A stretch of DNA of 64,000 bases from Bacteroidetes bacterium UBA1935 (lineage in GTDB: Bacteria; Bacteroidota; Bacteroidia; Chitinophagales; Chitinophagaceae), in NCBI GenBank assembly GCA_002337045.1, contig DDFF01000006.1, positions 62,001 to 126,000 on the forward strand. The letters are read 5' to 3'. Below are positions 26,452-35,565 of this stretch, in pieces (positions within the stretch are counted from its first letter, which is position 1; every line of letters starts with the position of its first letter). Position numbers and translations under genes: made by a program. The notes below the pieces were generated by a model, which saw only the letters and a list, made by a program, of their open reading frames with translations, did no database searches and was not told the DNA's origin.

Positions 26452-27381
26452 ATGACAGGCCATGATATACTGATGAATTATAAAGCAGCAGTACTGAATA
26501 CGTTACAATACTTCAACATATTCAGACACCCCCTGTTTTTTGAAGAAATACACCGTTTTTGCGGGCTGAGTATCTGCAAAAAAGAGCTGAAAGAATTAAT
26601 TGATGAGATGGTGGCAGATGGAGACATTTTTTTGATAGATGGATGTTACCTGCTAGAAAAAAATGCCGCTCTTGTGCATAAAAGAAAAACAGGAGCTACA
26701 CGCGCCCAACTACTGATGCAGCACGCACAGCAATCCGCTTCTGTAATTTCCAGATTCCCGTTTGTAAAAAACGTTAGTATATCGGGTTCTCTTTCCAAAG
26801 GATATGCTAATGAAAAATCAGATATAGACCTCTTTATCATAACACAGAAAAACAGACTGTGGATTTGCCGCTCTCTACTGCATTTGTATAAAAAAATGAC
26901 ATTTCTGAAAGGGAAAGAACATTCGTATTGTATGAACTATTTCATTGACGAATCGAAATTATGCCTTGAAGAACAAAATATATTTACGGCTACAGAATTG
27001 GCTACACTGATACCTATGTACAATACAGAAGTGCACAGAGAGCTGATAATGGCAAACAAAGCATGGGCTATTAAACTACTGCCCAACGTACCGTGGAGTA
27101 CCGACATGGTTTTTACAGACGATAATACCCACTTCTTTAGGAGGCTGGCAGAGGGTGTGGTAAATCTGTGTTTCCCTAAAATGCTGAACCTCTTTTTAAT
27201 GAGTATTACAGACTCTTGGTGGAGGTTGAAATGGAGGCTGAAAAAATACCCTATGCAGGATTATGACCTTGCCATGAAAACCCGCTGGTATGTTTCTAAA
27301 AACCACCCGCTGAACTACCAGAAAAAAGTACTGGAAAAGAAGAATAGCCGTATTTTTCAGAAGATTGCCGTTGATATTTAA
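26452..27381 (+). CDS. Nucleotidyltransferase-fold protein with N-terminal winged-helix-like region
   Basis: A 309-residue protein. The N-terminal 65 residues (LQYFNIFRHPLFFEEIHRF ... YLLEKN) look like a winged helix. Residues about 108-130 contain the minimal nucleotidyltransferase motif GSLSKGYANEKSDIDLFII, with the metal-binding D-x-D. The C-terminal 150 residues are helical, with no recognised domain. The NTase core could transfer a nucleotide to a small molecule or protein. It begins a four-gene operon with an NAD-dependent epimerase, a methyltransferase and a glycosyltransferase, so a role in making a modified sugar or surface glycan is plausible but unproven. Confidence 0.75.
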   Translation: MTGHDILMNYKAAVLNTLQYFNIFRHPLFFEEIHRFCGLSICKKELKELIDEMVADGDIFLIDGCYLLEKNAALVHKRKTGATRAQLLMQHAQQSASVISRFPFVKNVSISGSLSKGYANEKSDIDLFIITQKNRLWICRSLLHLYKKMTFLKGKEHSYCMNYFIDESKLCLEEQNIFTATELATLIPMYNTEVHRELIMANKAWAIKLLPNVPWSTDMVFTDDNTHFFRRLAEGVVNLCFPKMLNLFLMSITDSWWRLKWRLKKYPMQDYDLAMKTRWYVSKNHPLNYQKKVLEKKNSRIFQKIAVDI

Positions 27382-27386
27382 AAACT

Positions 27387-28313
27387 ATGCGCGTATTGGT
27401 AACCGGTGCATCGGGCTTTGCTGGCTCCGCACTTATAAAATATCTTGTTGGTATTAACAATGCCGACATTACAGCCATAGTACACAAAACACCTGTACAG
27501 GTTTCGCATCAGCATATACGGTACTTACGGTCTTCAATAGAAGATTTACCGTCTTTCCTAAAGGGTGAACCTGAATTTGACTATATATTCCATCTTGCGA
27601 GAATACCAGGCAAACGTTTTGGAAACATAGGTAGAATACTGGCAGGTCTTCAAGGTGCGGCGGCGAATAAAAAAATCCTCAAAGTTATATCAGGCAAGGA
27701 ATGTAAAACCAGACTCGTTTACCTTTCAGGTTCACTCATGTATGGTCATCACCCTGGCAAGACATCTGTAGAGGCGGACGGTTTACATCCTGCAGGTTTT
27801 GCCAAATATTATCATTTGGCAGAGAAACCCTTGCTGAAAGCCATCAGCAATAATACTGCAAACATAGTAATGCTGCGAGCACCATGGATTGTAGGTAAAG
27901 GCTCGTGGTTTGCAAAGCTCTATGAAGAGCATGTTTTGAAACAAGAAAAAGTACCCATATACGGAAACCCGGACAGGCACATGTCTCTGATAAGTGTTGA
28001 TGACTGTGCGGGTATGTTATGGCACTATGCCACAAACGCGCAAGCTTCTGGCATCTATAATATCTACACCGTTGGCAAATTATCTTACATGCAGTTTTTA
28101 AACTACATTGCCAAAGCCTACAATACTGAAAACTATGTAGGGTACAACGAAGAAAAAATGTTGAAATTTGCAGACCAAACCACTGTCGATTCCATTTGCT
28201 GCGAGGTAGTGTTGGATACTCAATACAAAGAACTGCTGAACAGCTACAAACCTATACACAACAACCCTGAAATATACATTGCTCAATTGGCACAATATGA
28301 CAACAACAAATAA
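27387..28313 (+). CDS. NAD-dependent epimerase/dehydratase (extended SDR)
   Basis: A 308-residue Rossmann-fold enzyme. The nucleotide-binding motif is VTGASGFAGSALIKYL at the start. The active site appears as a YHLAEK-type Y-x-x-x-K (AKYYHLAEKPLLK) near residues 141-153, preceded by the serine in LSGSLMYGHH. It probably acts on a nucleotide sugar. It starts five bases after the nucleotidyltransferase gene and overlaps the methyltransferase gene by 17 bases, which supports one transcript. Confidence 0.87.
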   Translation: MRVLVTGASGFAGSALIKYLVGINNADITAIVHKTPVQVSHQHIRYLRSSIEDLPSFLKGEPEFDYIFHLARIPGKRFGNIGRILAGLQGAAANKKILKVISGKECKTRLVYLSGSLMYGHHPGKTSVEADGLHPAGFAKYYHLAEKPLLKAISNNTANIVMLRAPWIVGKGSWFAKLYEEHVLKQEKVPIYGNPDRHMSLISVDDCAGMLWHYATNAQASGIYNIYTVGKLSYMQFLNYIAKAYNTENYVGYNEEKMLKFADQTTVDSICCEVVLDTQYKELLNSYKPIHNNPEIYIAQLAQYDNNK

Positions 28314-29118
28314 TACTGCTGAGTACTATAAAGAAGTGGGTGATTACTTTGACATTTTTGCAAAGCAGCATCATGAAAAAAGCGATACCAATCCTATCCT
28401 TTCAGATATGCGCGCATCGTTTCGTACCTATGTTACACACCCTTCTCCCAAACATATATTGGATATAGGTTGCGGACCGGGTTTGGATGTTGCATTTTTT
28501 GCAGAAAAGTATCCACAGGCAAAAGTGTATGGTATAGATGTATCGCAGGGTATGCTGGACTATGCAAGCGGGCTATGCAAATCGAAAAATCTAAACAATG
28601 TCGAGTTCATTAATACAGGTATTGAAAAGCTGCAAGAGCATTTGCCTAGCGATGTGAAGTTTGATGTAGTATCTGTTTTCTTTGGCGCACTGAATACGGT
28701 AAGTTCGCTTGAAAAAGCGGCACAAATAATTGACGGATTGCTAAAGCCCGGCGGGCAGGCAATGCTGACTTTTGTAAACAAATACTATCTGGCAGAGTTT
28801 TTTGTAAACATACTGAAACTAAGGCCCGGAAAAGCAACAGCCCGCTGGGGACAAACATGGCGTGGTTATTCAAACGACTATGCTTTAGAAAGCAAAACAT
28901 ATACACCATCGCAAGTGCAAAAAGCATTTGGCACCACAAGCCTGCAACTGCAAACAAGAAGAGGCTATTCTATTTTCTATCCAGCATGGTTTCAGGTAGG
29001 TAAACTGCAGAAGTCTCCGGGCTTGTATAAGCTGTTGTATAAAGTAGATAATATAGCTAACAAAACCCCCTTCTGGAGCAATGGCGAATACACGCTGTTT
29101 GTGTACAACAAAGCATAA
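28297..29118 (+). CDS. SAM-dependent class I methyltransferase
   Basis: About 273 residues from the ATG at 28297, which is preferred over a TTG 18 bases earlier. Motif I ILDIGCGPGLDVAFFAE and motif II VYGIDVSQGMLDYA are typical SAM-binding sequences, and a motif III-like LLKPGGQAMLTF is present. It probably methylates the sugar or glycan made by the neighbouring enzymes; the substrate cannot be told from sequence. It overlaps the preceding epimerase gene. Confidence 0.88.
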   Translation: MTTTNNTAEYYKEVGDYFDIFAKQHHEKSDTNPILSDMRASFRTYVTHPSPKHILDIGCGPGLDVAFFAEKYPQAKVYGIDVSQGMLDYASGLCKSKNLNNVEFINTGIEKLQEHLPSDVKFDVVSVFFGALNTVSSLEKAAQIIDGLLKPGGQAMLTFVNKYYLAEFFVNILKLRPGKATARWGQTWRGYSNDYALESKTYTPSQVQKAFGTTSLQLQTRRGYSIFYPAWFQVGKLQKSPGLYKLLYKVDNIANKTPFWSNGEYTLFVYNKA

Positions 29119-29121
29119 AAA

Positions 29122-29976
29122 ATGTTTGCAGCAAAATGGGTAATATGTGTATTTAGCTATAACAGGGGACAATTGCTAATGACCCTTGTAGATTCTGCCC
29201 GTACGTTTTATCCTGAATTTGATATTGTTGTTTTTGATGATAGTAGTGACGATAATGTAACACAAGCAATATTACTTTCACTACAACAGAATGGAGTAAA
29301 AATAATCGGCAGCAATAAGCGCACAGACGACAGTAAGCATGGCGGGCTGTATGTACAAATGAACACGGCAATCAACCATGCTATAGATCAAGGTTATGAC
29401 TATGCATATTTTGTGCAAGACGACATGCAGTTTTTATGGCGGGACGACACTTTAGAAAAACACACAAAGACTGTGTTTCAGAAACAGGAATGTGTGATGT
29501 GCAATTATAACTTTCTGCAAAAAATCCTGACAGATGGTATTGAACAGAGATTGCCCGCTATTGATGCACATGTATTTTCGTTTGCAGGAAATGGTGTAGC
29601 TGATACAGGAGTAATTGATATAAAAAAAGCATCGTTGATAGGCCTGCATTTTCCTGAACAAAGCGAACATGGCAATGGCAAATACTGGTATAATAAAGGT
29701 TACAGAATGTATTGGCTACGGGTTGCGCATCTTGCATGGGTGCCATGGCCTACAACTTTCAGGCACGGTGTAAAGGAGCAAAGGCAAATAAAAACGCTAC
29801 TACCATTAAACAGCAGTGCCGTTGAAAAAATAAAGGCTAATACAACATACGCTTACCTGGAAGATTACACAAGTTTGCAAGGCTTCTCTTTGAAGCCATA
29901 CTGGTATACTAAAAACCCTGGTTGGCTGAACCTAGTAAAAATTTACACCAAGTATTTCCTGAAAAAAATCTTTTAA
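29122..29976 (+). CDS. Glycosyltransferase, GT-A fold (family 2-like)
   Basis: A 284-residue enzyme. The N-terminus VICVFSYNRGQLL and the following IVVFDDSSDD resemble the GT2 nucleotide-binding site. FVQDDMQFLW supplies a D-D metal motif in place of the usual DxD. No membrane segments. It starts three bases after the methyltransferase stop and ends the glycan-like operon. Its end overlaps the end of corA by four bases on the opposite strand. Confidence 0.8.
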   Translation: MFAAKWVICVFSYNRGQLLMTLVDSARTFYPEFDIVVFDDSSDDNVTQAILLSLQQNGVKIIGSNKRTDDSKHGGLYVQMNTAINHAIDQGYDYAYFVQDDMQFLWRDDTLEKHTKTVFQKQECVMCNYNFLQKILTDGIEQRLPAIDAHVFSFAGNGVADTGVIDIKKASLIGLHFPEQSEHGNGKYWYNKGYRMYWLRVAHLAWVPWPTTFRHGVKEQRQIKTLLPLNSSAVEKIKANTTYAYLEDYTSLQGFSLKPYWYTKNPGWLNLVKIYTKYFLKKIF

Positions 29977-31082
29977 AACCAGCCCTTTCTTTTAAACCAT
30001 ATTACCATAATTAGTGGTACTATCAGCATAATGGCTACTGTTATGTAAAAGCCCTGCGTTTGGTGTGCCAGTGGTATCACATCAAAATTCATCCCGAAAA
30101 TGCCACCTATTACCGTGGCGGGCGCCATCAGTGTGGCAAGCAGTGTGAAGACTTTCATCACCTCATTCATACGCAGGTTTATCTGGCTCATAGAGAGGTC
30201 TTGCAGGTTCATCACCATCTCGCGGTGGTTCTCTACATATTCGTTTGCCTGTGTAATGTGGTCCAGTACGTCTTTGTAATATTTATCGTGGCGCTCATCC
30301 AGCAATGCGTTTTCACTGAAAAGGAAACCATTTACCAAATCTCGTACAGGACTTATAGAGCGCCGTATCAATATAATCTCTCTGCGCAGGATGCTTATTT
30401 TTTCAAGCGCACCTCTTTCTTTTTGTAGTATCAGTGTATCTTCCAGTCTTTCAATACGCTCGTTTATCTTATCTATAACATGAAAATAGCTATCTACTAT
30501 CGTATCTATAAGGCTGTAGCACAGGTAGTCGGCCTGGCGATTTCTTATTTTCGATGTTTGGTTTTTAATGCGCTCACGCACGGGATCAAAAACATCGCGC
30601 TTTGCATCTTCCTGAAAGGAGATGACAAAATTTCTACCAAGTACGATACTTACCTGCTCTGTTTCTACCTCGCCGGTATCATCATTATAATATAGCATGG
30701 GCAGCAGGCAGAAGATAACATTATCTATCTCATCCATTTTGGCACGCTGTCCTACGCTCAGTATATCTTCCAGTACCAATGGGTGGATGCCGTAGTGGCT
30801 GCAGAGTTTTTCTATCTCTTTCTTATTCAGCCCGTCTACATTTATCCATGTTATTTTACCACTATCCAGATACGGATGGCATGCCTGCTGATCGGGTAGT
30901 TTTTTTTCCAGGTAGGTATTAACATCATAATCGTAAACGGTGTATACAGACTGCACGTTTACATCCCGCCCCTGCGTTTCGCGCGATGGGTTGTAGGATG
31001 TCATGGGTTTGCGTTTGGAGCTGTTCCAAGCCCATTCAGGCAATAATTTTGCCAAACCGCGTACTCTGTTTCTTGCAGACAT
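29973..31082 (-). CDS. corA: CorA-family magnesium/cobalt transporter
   Basis: A 369-residue inner-membrane channel. The large cytoplasmic N-terminal domain leads to two C-terminal membrane helices. The first ends in the signature GMN (IGGIFGMNFDVIP) and the second is followed by the basic tail WFKRKGWF. Family members carry Mg2+ or Co2+ and form pentamers. It is a single gene converging on the glycosyltransferase gene. Confidence 0.95.
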   Translation of the reverse strand: MSARNRVRGLAKLLPEWAWNSSKRKPMTSYNPSRETQGRDVNVQSVYTVYDYDVNTYLEKKLPDQQACHPYLDSGKITWINVDGLNKKEIEKLCSHYGIHPLVLEDILSVGQRAKMDEIDNVIFCLLPMLYYNDDTGEVETEQVSIVLGRNFVISFQEDAKRDVFDPVRERIKNQTSKIRNRQADYLCYSLIDTIVDSYFHVIDKINERIERLEDTLILQKERGALEKISILRREIILIRRSISPVRDLVNGFLFSENALLDERHDKYYKDVLDHITQANEYVENHREMVMNLQDLSMSQINLRMNEVMKVFTLLATLMAPATVIGGIFGMNFDVIPLAHQTQGFYITVAIMLIVPLIMVIWFKRKGWF

Positions 31083-31169
31083 CGTGTTGAATAATATGCT
31101 AATTTAGTTTTTTGTGCCTATGTTCGCACCACAAAACAGTTGAAACCGCATATTTATTATACTGTAATT

Positions 31170-31841
31170 ATGAAGAAACTATTACTCACCGCCGTTGCTT
31201 TTGTATCACTTACATCTGCAATCGCGCAGAAAATCAACAAAGAGAAGATTGTTATTACTACAGAGTATGGCAAGATAGTACTTGCACTGTACGATAACAC
31301 CCCGAAACACAGGGACAATATGTTCAAGCTCACAAAAGAGAAGTTTTTTGACAGTACATTGTTTCACCGTGTCATTCCAACATTCGTTATTCAAGGTGGC
31401 GACCCTGAATCTAAGAAAGCTAATGCAGGCCAGCCATTGGGCGAGGGCGATGTTGGCTATCGTGTACCTGCAGAAATCAATGCAATTAACTTCCACCAAC
31501 GCGGTGCTATAGGTATGGCGCGCGATAATAATCCTGAGAAAGCATCGAGCGGTTGTCAGTTTTATATAGTAGTAGGCAAAAAGTATACAGACGAAGAACT
31601 GAATACTATTTCTGAACGTACTGGTCGCAAGTTTACACCAAAGCAACGCACTATCTATAAAACACAAGGCGGTACTCCACATCTGGATGGCAACTATACT
31701 GTACTGGGTATTGTAGAGGAAGGTATGGATGTAGTAGATAAAATAGCCGCTGAACCACGCGACCCGCAAGACAGGCCAACTAAAGACATCAGGATGCTGA
31801 AAGTACGTTTCAAGAAAAAGAAATTCCTGGGCATATTTTAA
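31170..31841 (+). CDS. Exported cyclophilin-type peptidyl-prolyl isomerase
   Basis: About 223 residues from the ATG at 31170 (a TTG at 31140 would only add ten residues before the signal peptide). The signal sequence MKKLLLTAVAFVSLTSAIAQ targets it to the periplasm. The cyclophilin domain has the catalytic FHRVIPTFVIQGGDP and the conserved SSGCQFYIVVG. A loop of about 40 residues after KYTDEELN is typical for Bacteroidota members. It catalyses proline isomerisation during protein folding. It is ten bases upstream of the TIGR02757 gene. Confidence 0.93.
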   Translation: MKKLLLTAVAFVSLTSAIAQKINKEKIVITTEYGKIVLALYDNTPKHRDNMFKLTKEKFFDSTLFHRVIPTFVIQGGDPESKKANAGQPLGEGDVGYRVPAEINAINFHQRGAIGMARDNNPEKASSGCQFYIVVGKKYTDEELNTISERTGRKFTPKQRTIYKTQGGTPHLDGNYTVLGIVEEGMDVVDKIAAEPRDPQDRPTKDIRMLKVRFKKKKFLGIF

Positions 31842-31850
31842 TAACTGCTG

Positions 31851-32624
31851 ATGCAGGATATAAAAGCACTCAAAAAATTATTGGACGAAAAAGTAAGGCT
31901 GTATAATCAGCCTTCTTTTATTAAGGGCGATCCCATCGTTGTTCCGCACCGCTTTGGCAAGCAGCAGGACATTGAAATAGCGGGGCTGTTTGCCGCTGTA
32001 TTGGCATGGGGCAACCGTACCAGTATCATCAACAGCACCAATAAAATAATGCGGTGGATGGATGATGCCCCGCACGATTTTGTGGTAAATCATCAGGATA
32101 CCGACCTGAAGAAAATGCTAAGCTTCGCGCATCGTACATTCAATGCTACAGACCTGCTGTATTTCATTTACTTTCTGCAATACCACTACAGTAAGTATAA
32201 CAGCCTTGAAGATGCATTTGTACACGAAGCAAGCTATGAGCATGAAACAGTAGAGCAGGCGCTCATACATTTTCACAATTATTTCTTCTCTATAGAGCAT
32301 CCTGAAAGGACAAGAAAACATATAGCCACACCTGCGCGCAAATCTGCGTGCAAACGCATCAATATGTATTTGCGCTGGATGGTAAGAACAGACAACCATG
32401 GCGTAGACTTTGGCATCTGGAAAAAAATAAGTCCACGCCAGCTGGTTTGTCCGCTCGATGTTCATGTTGGCAGGGTGGCGTTTCGTCTGAGACTTATCCG
32501 CAACGAAAAATCAGACTGGCAAAACGCTTTATCTTTAACGCAGAGCCTTCGCGAACTGAATCCCGAAGACCCTGCAGTTTATGACTATGCACTGTTTGGG
32601 CTGGGCGCCGAAGAACGTTTCTAA
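31851..32624 (+). CDS. TIGR02757 (DUF2400) family protein
   Basis: A conserved 257-residue protein of unknown function. The family core is present: NQPSFIKGDPIVVPHRF, AAVLAWGNRTSIIN, KRINMYLRWMVRTD and VCPLDVHVGRVAFRLRL, then the C-terminal ELNPEDPAVYDYALFGLG. No catalytic mechanism is established, although the fold resembles helix-hairpin-helix DNA glycosylases in places. It converges with hom, overlapping by four bases. Confidence 0.9.
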   Translation: MQDIKALKKLLDEKVRLYNQPSFIKGDPIVVPHRFGKQQDIEIAGLFAAVLAWGNRTSIINSTNKIMRWMDDAPHDFVVNHQDTDLKKMLSFAHRTFNATDLLYFIYFLQYHYSKYNSLEDAFVHEASYEHETVEQALIHFHNYFFSIEHPERTRKHIATPARKSACKRINMYLRWMVRTDNHGVDFGIWKKISPRQLVCPLDVHVGRVAFRLRLIRNEKSDWQNALSLTQSLRELNPEDPAVYDYALFGLGAEERF

Positions 32625-33874
32625 ACAAATGCCAATGCGCTTTCTTCTTCATGAATGCGCTCTTCTACATTATTCACAAAAGCATCAGGCCACACTATCA
32701 GCGATGTGCCTTTTTTCTTCCACCAGTTGCTCTCTTTCAGTTTTGAGAAACGGATTATGCCTATTACGTGACAACGCTTTTCGCTGCTGCTCCATTCTTC
32801 AATGCGTTCAAAACGCTCATGCGGTACTTGGAATAATCCTTCAAAACTTACATACACACGCAGGAAGAAATCATTGGTCAGATCGCCCGCTGTTTTATTG
32901 TTCAGTTTCTTGTATTCGTATTTGTAATCGTAGCGTAGCGCGCTCAGGTCGCTCAGCACCGCAGATGCCGTAGGGAAGCTGCCCGCACCCTTGCCATAGA
33001 AAAACTGCTTGTCAGCCAGGCCACTCTCTATCACCACACCGTTATATTCATTGCGAACATTGAATAGCTGATTGGTTGCATCTACAAACTGTGGCAATAC
33101 AAATGCTGCTACATCTCCATCTTCCAGCTTCTTGGCTTGTGCTACCAGTTTTATTTCGTAGCCTTTTTCTTTGGCAAATATCGCATCGTGTACCTGCAGG
33201 TTTTGGATGCCGCTGTGTATTATTTCTGACGGGTGAGAAACGATGCCATAAGCGTGCGTCAGCAGTATAGACAGTTTGTTTACTGCGTCTATGCCTTCCA
33301 CATCCAGCGCAGGGTTGCTTTCTGCAAAGCCTTCTACCTGTGCCTGCAGCAGTGCGTCTTCAAAGCTCAGCTTGTCTTGAAACACACGTGTAAGGATGTA
33401 ATTAGTAGAGCCGTTTACAATACCATTGAAACCCTGCAGCAAATCGTTATCATAATACTCTTCCAGATTGCGGATGACAGGGATACTTGCACACGCCGCA
33501 CTCTCGTACAGAAAAGGCACATTGTATTTTTTCTGCAGCACCAGCAGTTCAGGCAAGTGTTCTGCAATCATCTTTTTGTTGGCACTTACTACTGCCTTGC
33601 CCGATGCCAATGCGCGCGATACGATGTAGTATGCCGCATCCGCATCATCTATCAGCTCTACTATTACGTTGATGCTATCATCGCTCAGCAGCAATTCTGC
33701 ATCTATGGTGAAAAGTGTTTCAGGGGCTTCACGTTTTTTCTCCGGGTGTTTGATACACACTTTTTTTATTTCCGCATTCAGCGATGGTGTTTGTTGCAAC
33801 ACCTTGTACAAACCTGTACCTACTACACCAAAGCCAAACAGGCCGATGTTTAATTTCTTCTGTTGAATAGACAT
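32621..33874 (-). CDS. hom: Homoserine dehydrogenase
   Basis: A 417-residue enzyme that reduces aspartate semialdehyde to homoserine for methionine and threonine synthesis. The NAD(P)-binding motif is LFGFGVVGTGLY; the substrate region NGIVNGSTNYILT and the catalytic-lysine segment VEGIDAVNKLSILL are conserved. A short C-terminal extension lacks a clear ACT domain. It lies 55 bases downstream of the transsulfuration enzyme, so it should be controlled by the same SAM-I riboswitch, which suits its supply of homoserine. Confidence 0.95.
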   Translation of the reverse strand: MSIQQKKLNIGLFGFGVVGTGLYKVLQQTPSLNAEIKKVCIKHPEKKREAPETLFTIDAELLLSDDSINVIVELIDDADAAYYIVSRALASGKAVVSANKKMIAEHLPELLVLQKKYNVPFLYESAACASIPVIRNLEEYYDNDLLQGFNGIVNGSTNYILTRVFQDKLSFEDALLQAQVEGFAESNPALDVEGIDAVNKLSILLTHAYGIVSHPSEIIHSGIQNLQVHDAIFAKEKGYEIKLVAQAKKLEDGDVAAFVLPQFVDATNQLFNVRNEYNGVVIESGLADKQFFYGKGAGSFPTASAVLSDLSALRYDYKYEYKKLNNKTAGDLTNDFFLRVYVSFEGLFQVPHERFERIEEWSSSEKRCHVIGIIRFSKLKESNWWKKKGTSLIVWPDAFVNNVEERIHEEESALAFV

Positions 33875-33929
33875 TGTTTTTCTCTTGTTTTATTATGTTT
33901 AGACATTTACCCCAAAGGGTAATTTTTGA

Positions 33930-35111
33930 TTATTGAAATGCTGCTACTTTTACTTCAGCAACGAAAGTTTGTGCTTTGTTCAGTGCCTGTTCTATATCGC
34001 GTATCAGGTCGTCCACTTCTTCAAGGCCTACGCTCAGGCGTATCAGGCTATCTACCACACCTGCCGCGCGGCGTTTTTCTGCAGGGATAGATTTGTGCGT
34101 CATCTGTGCAGGATGGCATAGCAGGCTCTTCACGCCGCCAAGGCTTTCTGCCAGTTTAAATAGTTTGGTACTACAGACTACAGCTCTTGCAGCTTCTTCT
34201 GTGTTGTTCTTCAGTGTGAAGGAAACGATACCACCAAAACCCAGTTGCTGCTTAGCTGCTATATCGTGGTTAGGGTGAGACTTCAGGCCAGGGTAGTATA
34301 CTTTGTCAATAGCGGGATGTTTTTCCAGATACTGTGCTACTGCCAGCGCATTGCGGCTGTGTTCCTTCACACGCAGATGCAGCGTTTCTACACCACGTAT
34401 CACCAACCAGCTATCGTGTGGGGCAAGGATGGCTCCGCTTGCATTTTGTATAAATTTGATTTTATCGCCCAATTCTTGTGTAGCACTTACCACGATGCCT
34501 GCAATCAAATCGCTGTGGCCACCCAGATATTTTGTAGCGCTGTGCACTACAAGGTCTGCCCCCAGCTTGATGGGTTGTTGCAGTATAGGTGATGCGAAAG
34601 TATTATCTACACACAGCAGTATGTTGTGCTGCTTTGCAATCGTGGCAATGGTTTCGATATCGCTGATTTTCAGCGTTGGGTTGGTTGGTGTTTCCAACCA
34701 TATCAGTTTTGTTTTTGGGGTAATGGCATCTATCACATTGGCTATGTCTGTAGTGTCTGTGTAGTTTACGGTGATACCGAATTTTGCATAGATATGCGTG
34801 AAGAGGCGGAAGGCACCACCGTAGATGTCGTCTACAGCCAGTATTTCGTCACCGCTTTCCAGCAATTTTACTACTGCGTCTATGGCTGCAAGGCCGCTTG
34901 CAAATGCTGATGCTCTCTCACCACCTTCCAGAAGGGCTACTATTTTTTCCAGCGTTTCGCGGGTTGGATTGTTGCTACGTGCATAGTCGTAGCCTTTGTG
35001 CTCACCCGGTGCGTCCTGCACGAAAGTGGATGTCTGGTAAATAGGCACAGAGATTGAACCTGTCAGCGGATCTACCGGAATGCTGTGGATGAGTTGTGTT
35101 GCGTTGCTCAT
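33930..35111 (-). CDS. metB: Cystathionine gamma-synthase-type PLP enzyme
   Basis: A 393-residue member of the Cys/Met metabolism PLP family, complete in length. The PLP lysine is in HSATKYLGGHSDLIAG; the conserved YDYARSNNPTRETLE and the C-terminal SVGLEEVDDLIRDIEQAL are clear. It probably joins an activated homoserine with cysteine, or with sulfide, in methionine synthesis. Closely related family members (MetB, MetC, MetZ) cannot be separated firmly by eye. The SAM-I riboswitch upstream and hom downstream favour a methionine biosynthetic role. Confidence 0.88.
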   Translation of the reverse strand: MSNATQLIHSIPVDPLTGSISVPIYQTSTFVQDAPGEHKGYDYARSNNPTRETLEKIVALLEGGERASAFASGLAAIDAVVKLLESGDEILAVDDIYGGAFRLFTHIYAKFGITVNYTDTTDIANVIDAITPKTKLIWLETPTNPTLKISDIETIATIAKQHNILLCVDNTFASPILQQPIKLGADLVVHSATKYLGGHSDLIAGIVVSATQELGDKIKFIQNASGAILAPHDSWLVIRGVETLHLRVKEHSRNALAVAQYLEKHPAIDKVYYPGLKSHPNHDIAAKQQLGFGGIVSFTLKNNTEEAARAVVCSTKLFKLAESLGGVKSLLCHPAQMTHKSIPAEKRRAAGVVDSLIRLSVGLEEVDDLIRDIEQALNKAQTFVAEVKVAAFQ

Positions 35112-35210
35112 GTTATCTTCTTGATTTTAAATTGTTACGAATTTTTCTCGTTACAATCGTTACCAAGCAAGATGGTTTGCTATCGATGAGAACCCTTTGT
35201 GTACGGACAC

Positions 35211-35245
35211 AAAAAAAGCTCCACCGATAAATCAGAGGAGCTTTT
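35211..35245 (-). terminator. Riboswitch-controlled terminator of metB-hom
   Basis: Minus-strand stem AAGCTCC-T-CTGAT, loop TT, ATCGG-T-GGAGCTT, followed by seven T (plus-strand positions 35243 down to 35211). One internal T-T mismatch. The loop-side half (35226-35236) is also complementary to the sequence spanning the aptamer P1 3' strand (35290-35300), which defines the competing antiterminator. Confidence 0.9.
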
Positions 35246-35294
35246 GAATATTTGCACAACCTTTCGGTCGATACTTTCAAGCTTTTGCTTCTGA

Positions 35295-35406
35295 CTTATC
35301 TGCCCCGCATTGCTGCAGGATGGAATTAGCACCAGTTCTCAACACAGTGTGTTGAGGAGGTTGCTAAGGTATCATCGGGCCATAACCCTCCACCTTTCTT
35401 GATAAG
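35295..35406 (-). promoter_or_regulatory. SAM-I (S-box) riboswitch aptamer
   Basis: On the minus strand the P1 strands are CTTATC (35406-35401) and GATAAG (35300-35295). Between them lie the S-box core elements: AGAAAGGTGGAGGGTTATG, GCCCGATGATACCTTAGCAA, the P3 hairpin CTCAACACACTGTGTTGAG, and GGTGCTAATTCC. The sequence GATAAGTCAGA starting at P1 3' can pair with TCTGATTTATC in the downstream terminator (11 pairs, one G-U). So with SAM bound P1 forms and the terminator folds, turning expression off; without SAM the antiterminator forms. Confidence 0.95.
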
Positions 35407-35427
35407 CGATGTTGTAAAGAACTGATG

Positions 35428-35460
35428 CAAAGATATGTGCGCATTTTTCACAATTCCAAA
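35428..35460 (-). promoter_or_regulatory. Promoter of the riboswitch-metB-hom transcript
   Basis: Minus strand: TTTG at 35460-35457 (-33 element) and TATCTTTG at 35435-35428 (-7 element), 21 bases apart, both matching the Bacteroidota consensus. Transcription would start just before the riboswitch P1. Confidence 0.65.
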
Positions 35461-35565
35461 ATATTTTTTTGAAGCCCCATTTTTTAAGCAGGTTTTAATA
35501 ACCCCTATACTATGGCGAATTGCTTATTTTACAGTAATTTGCAGCCCCATCCGAGCCAATAATTC

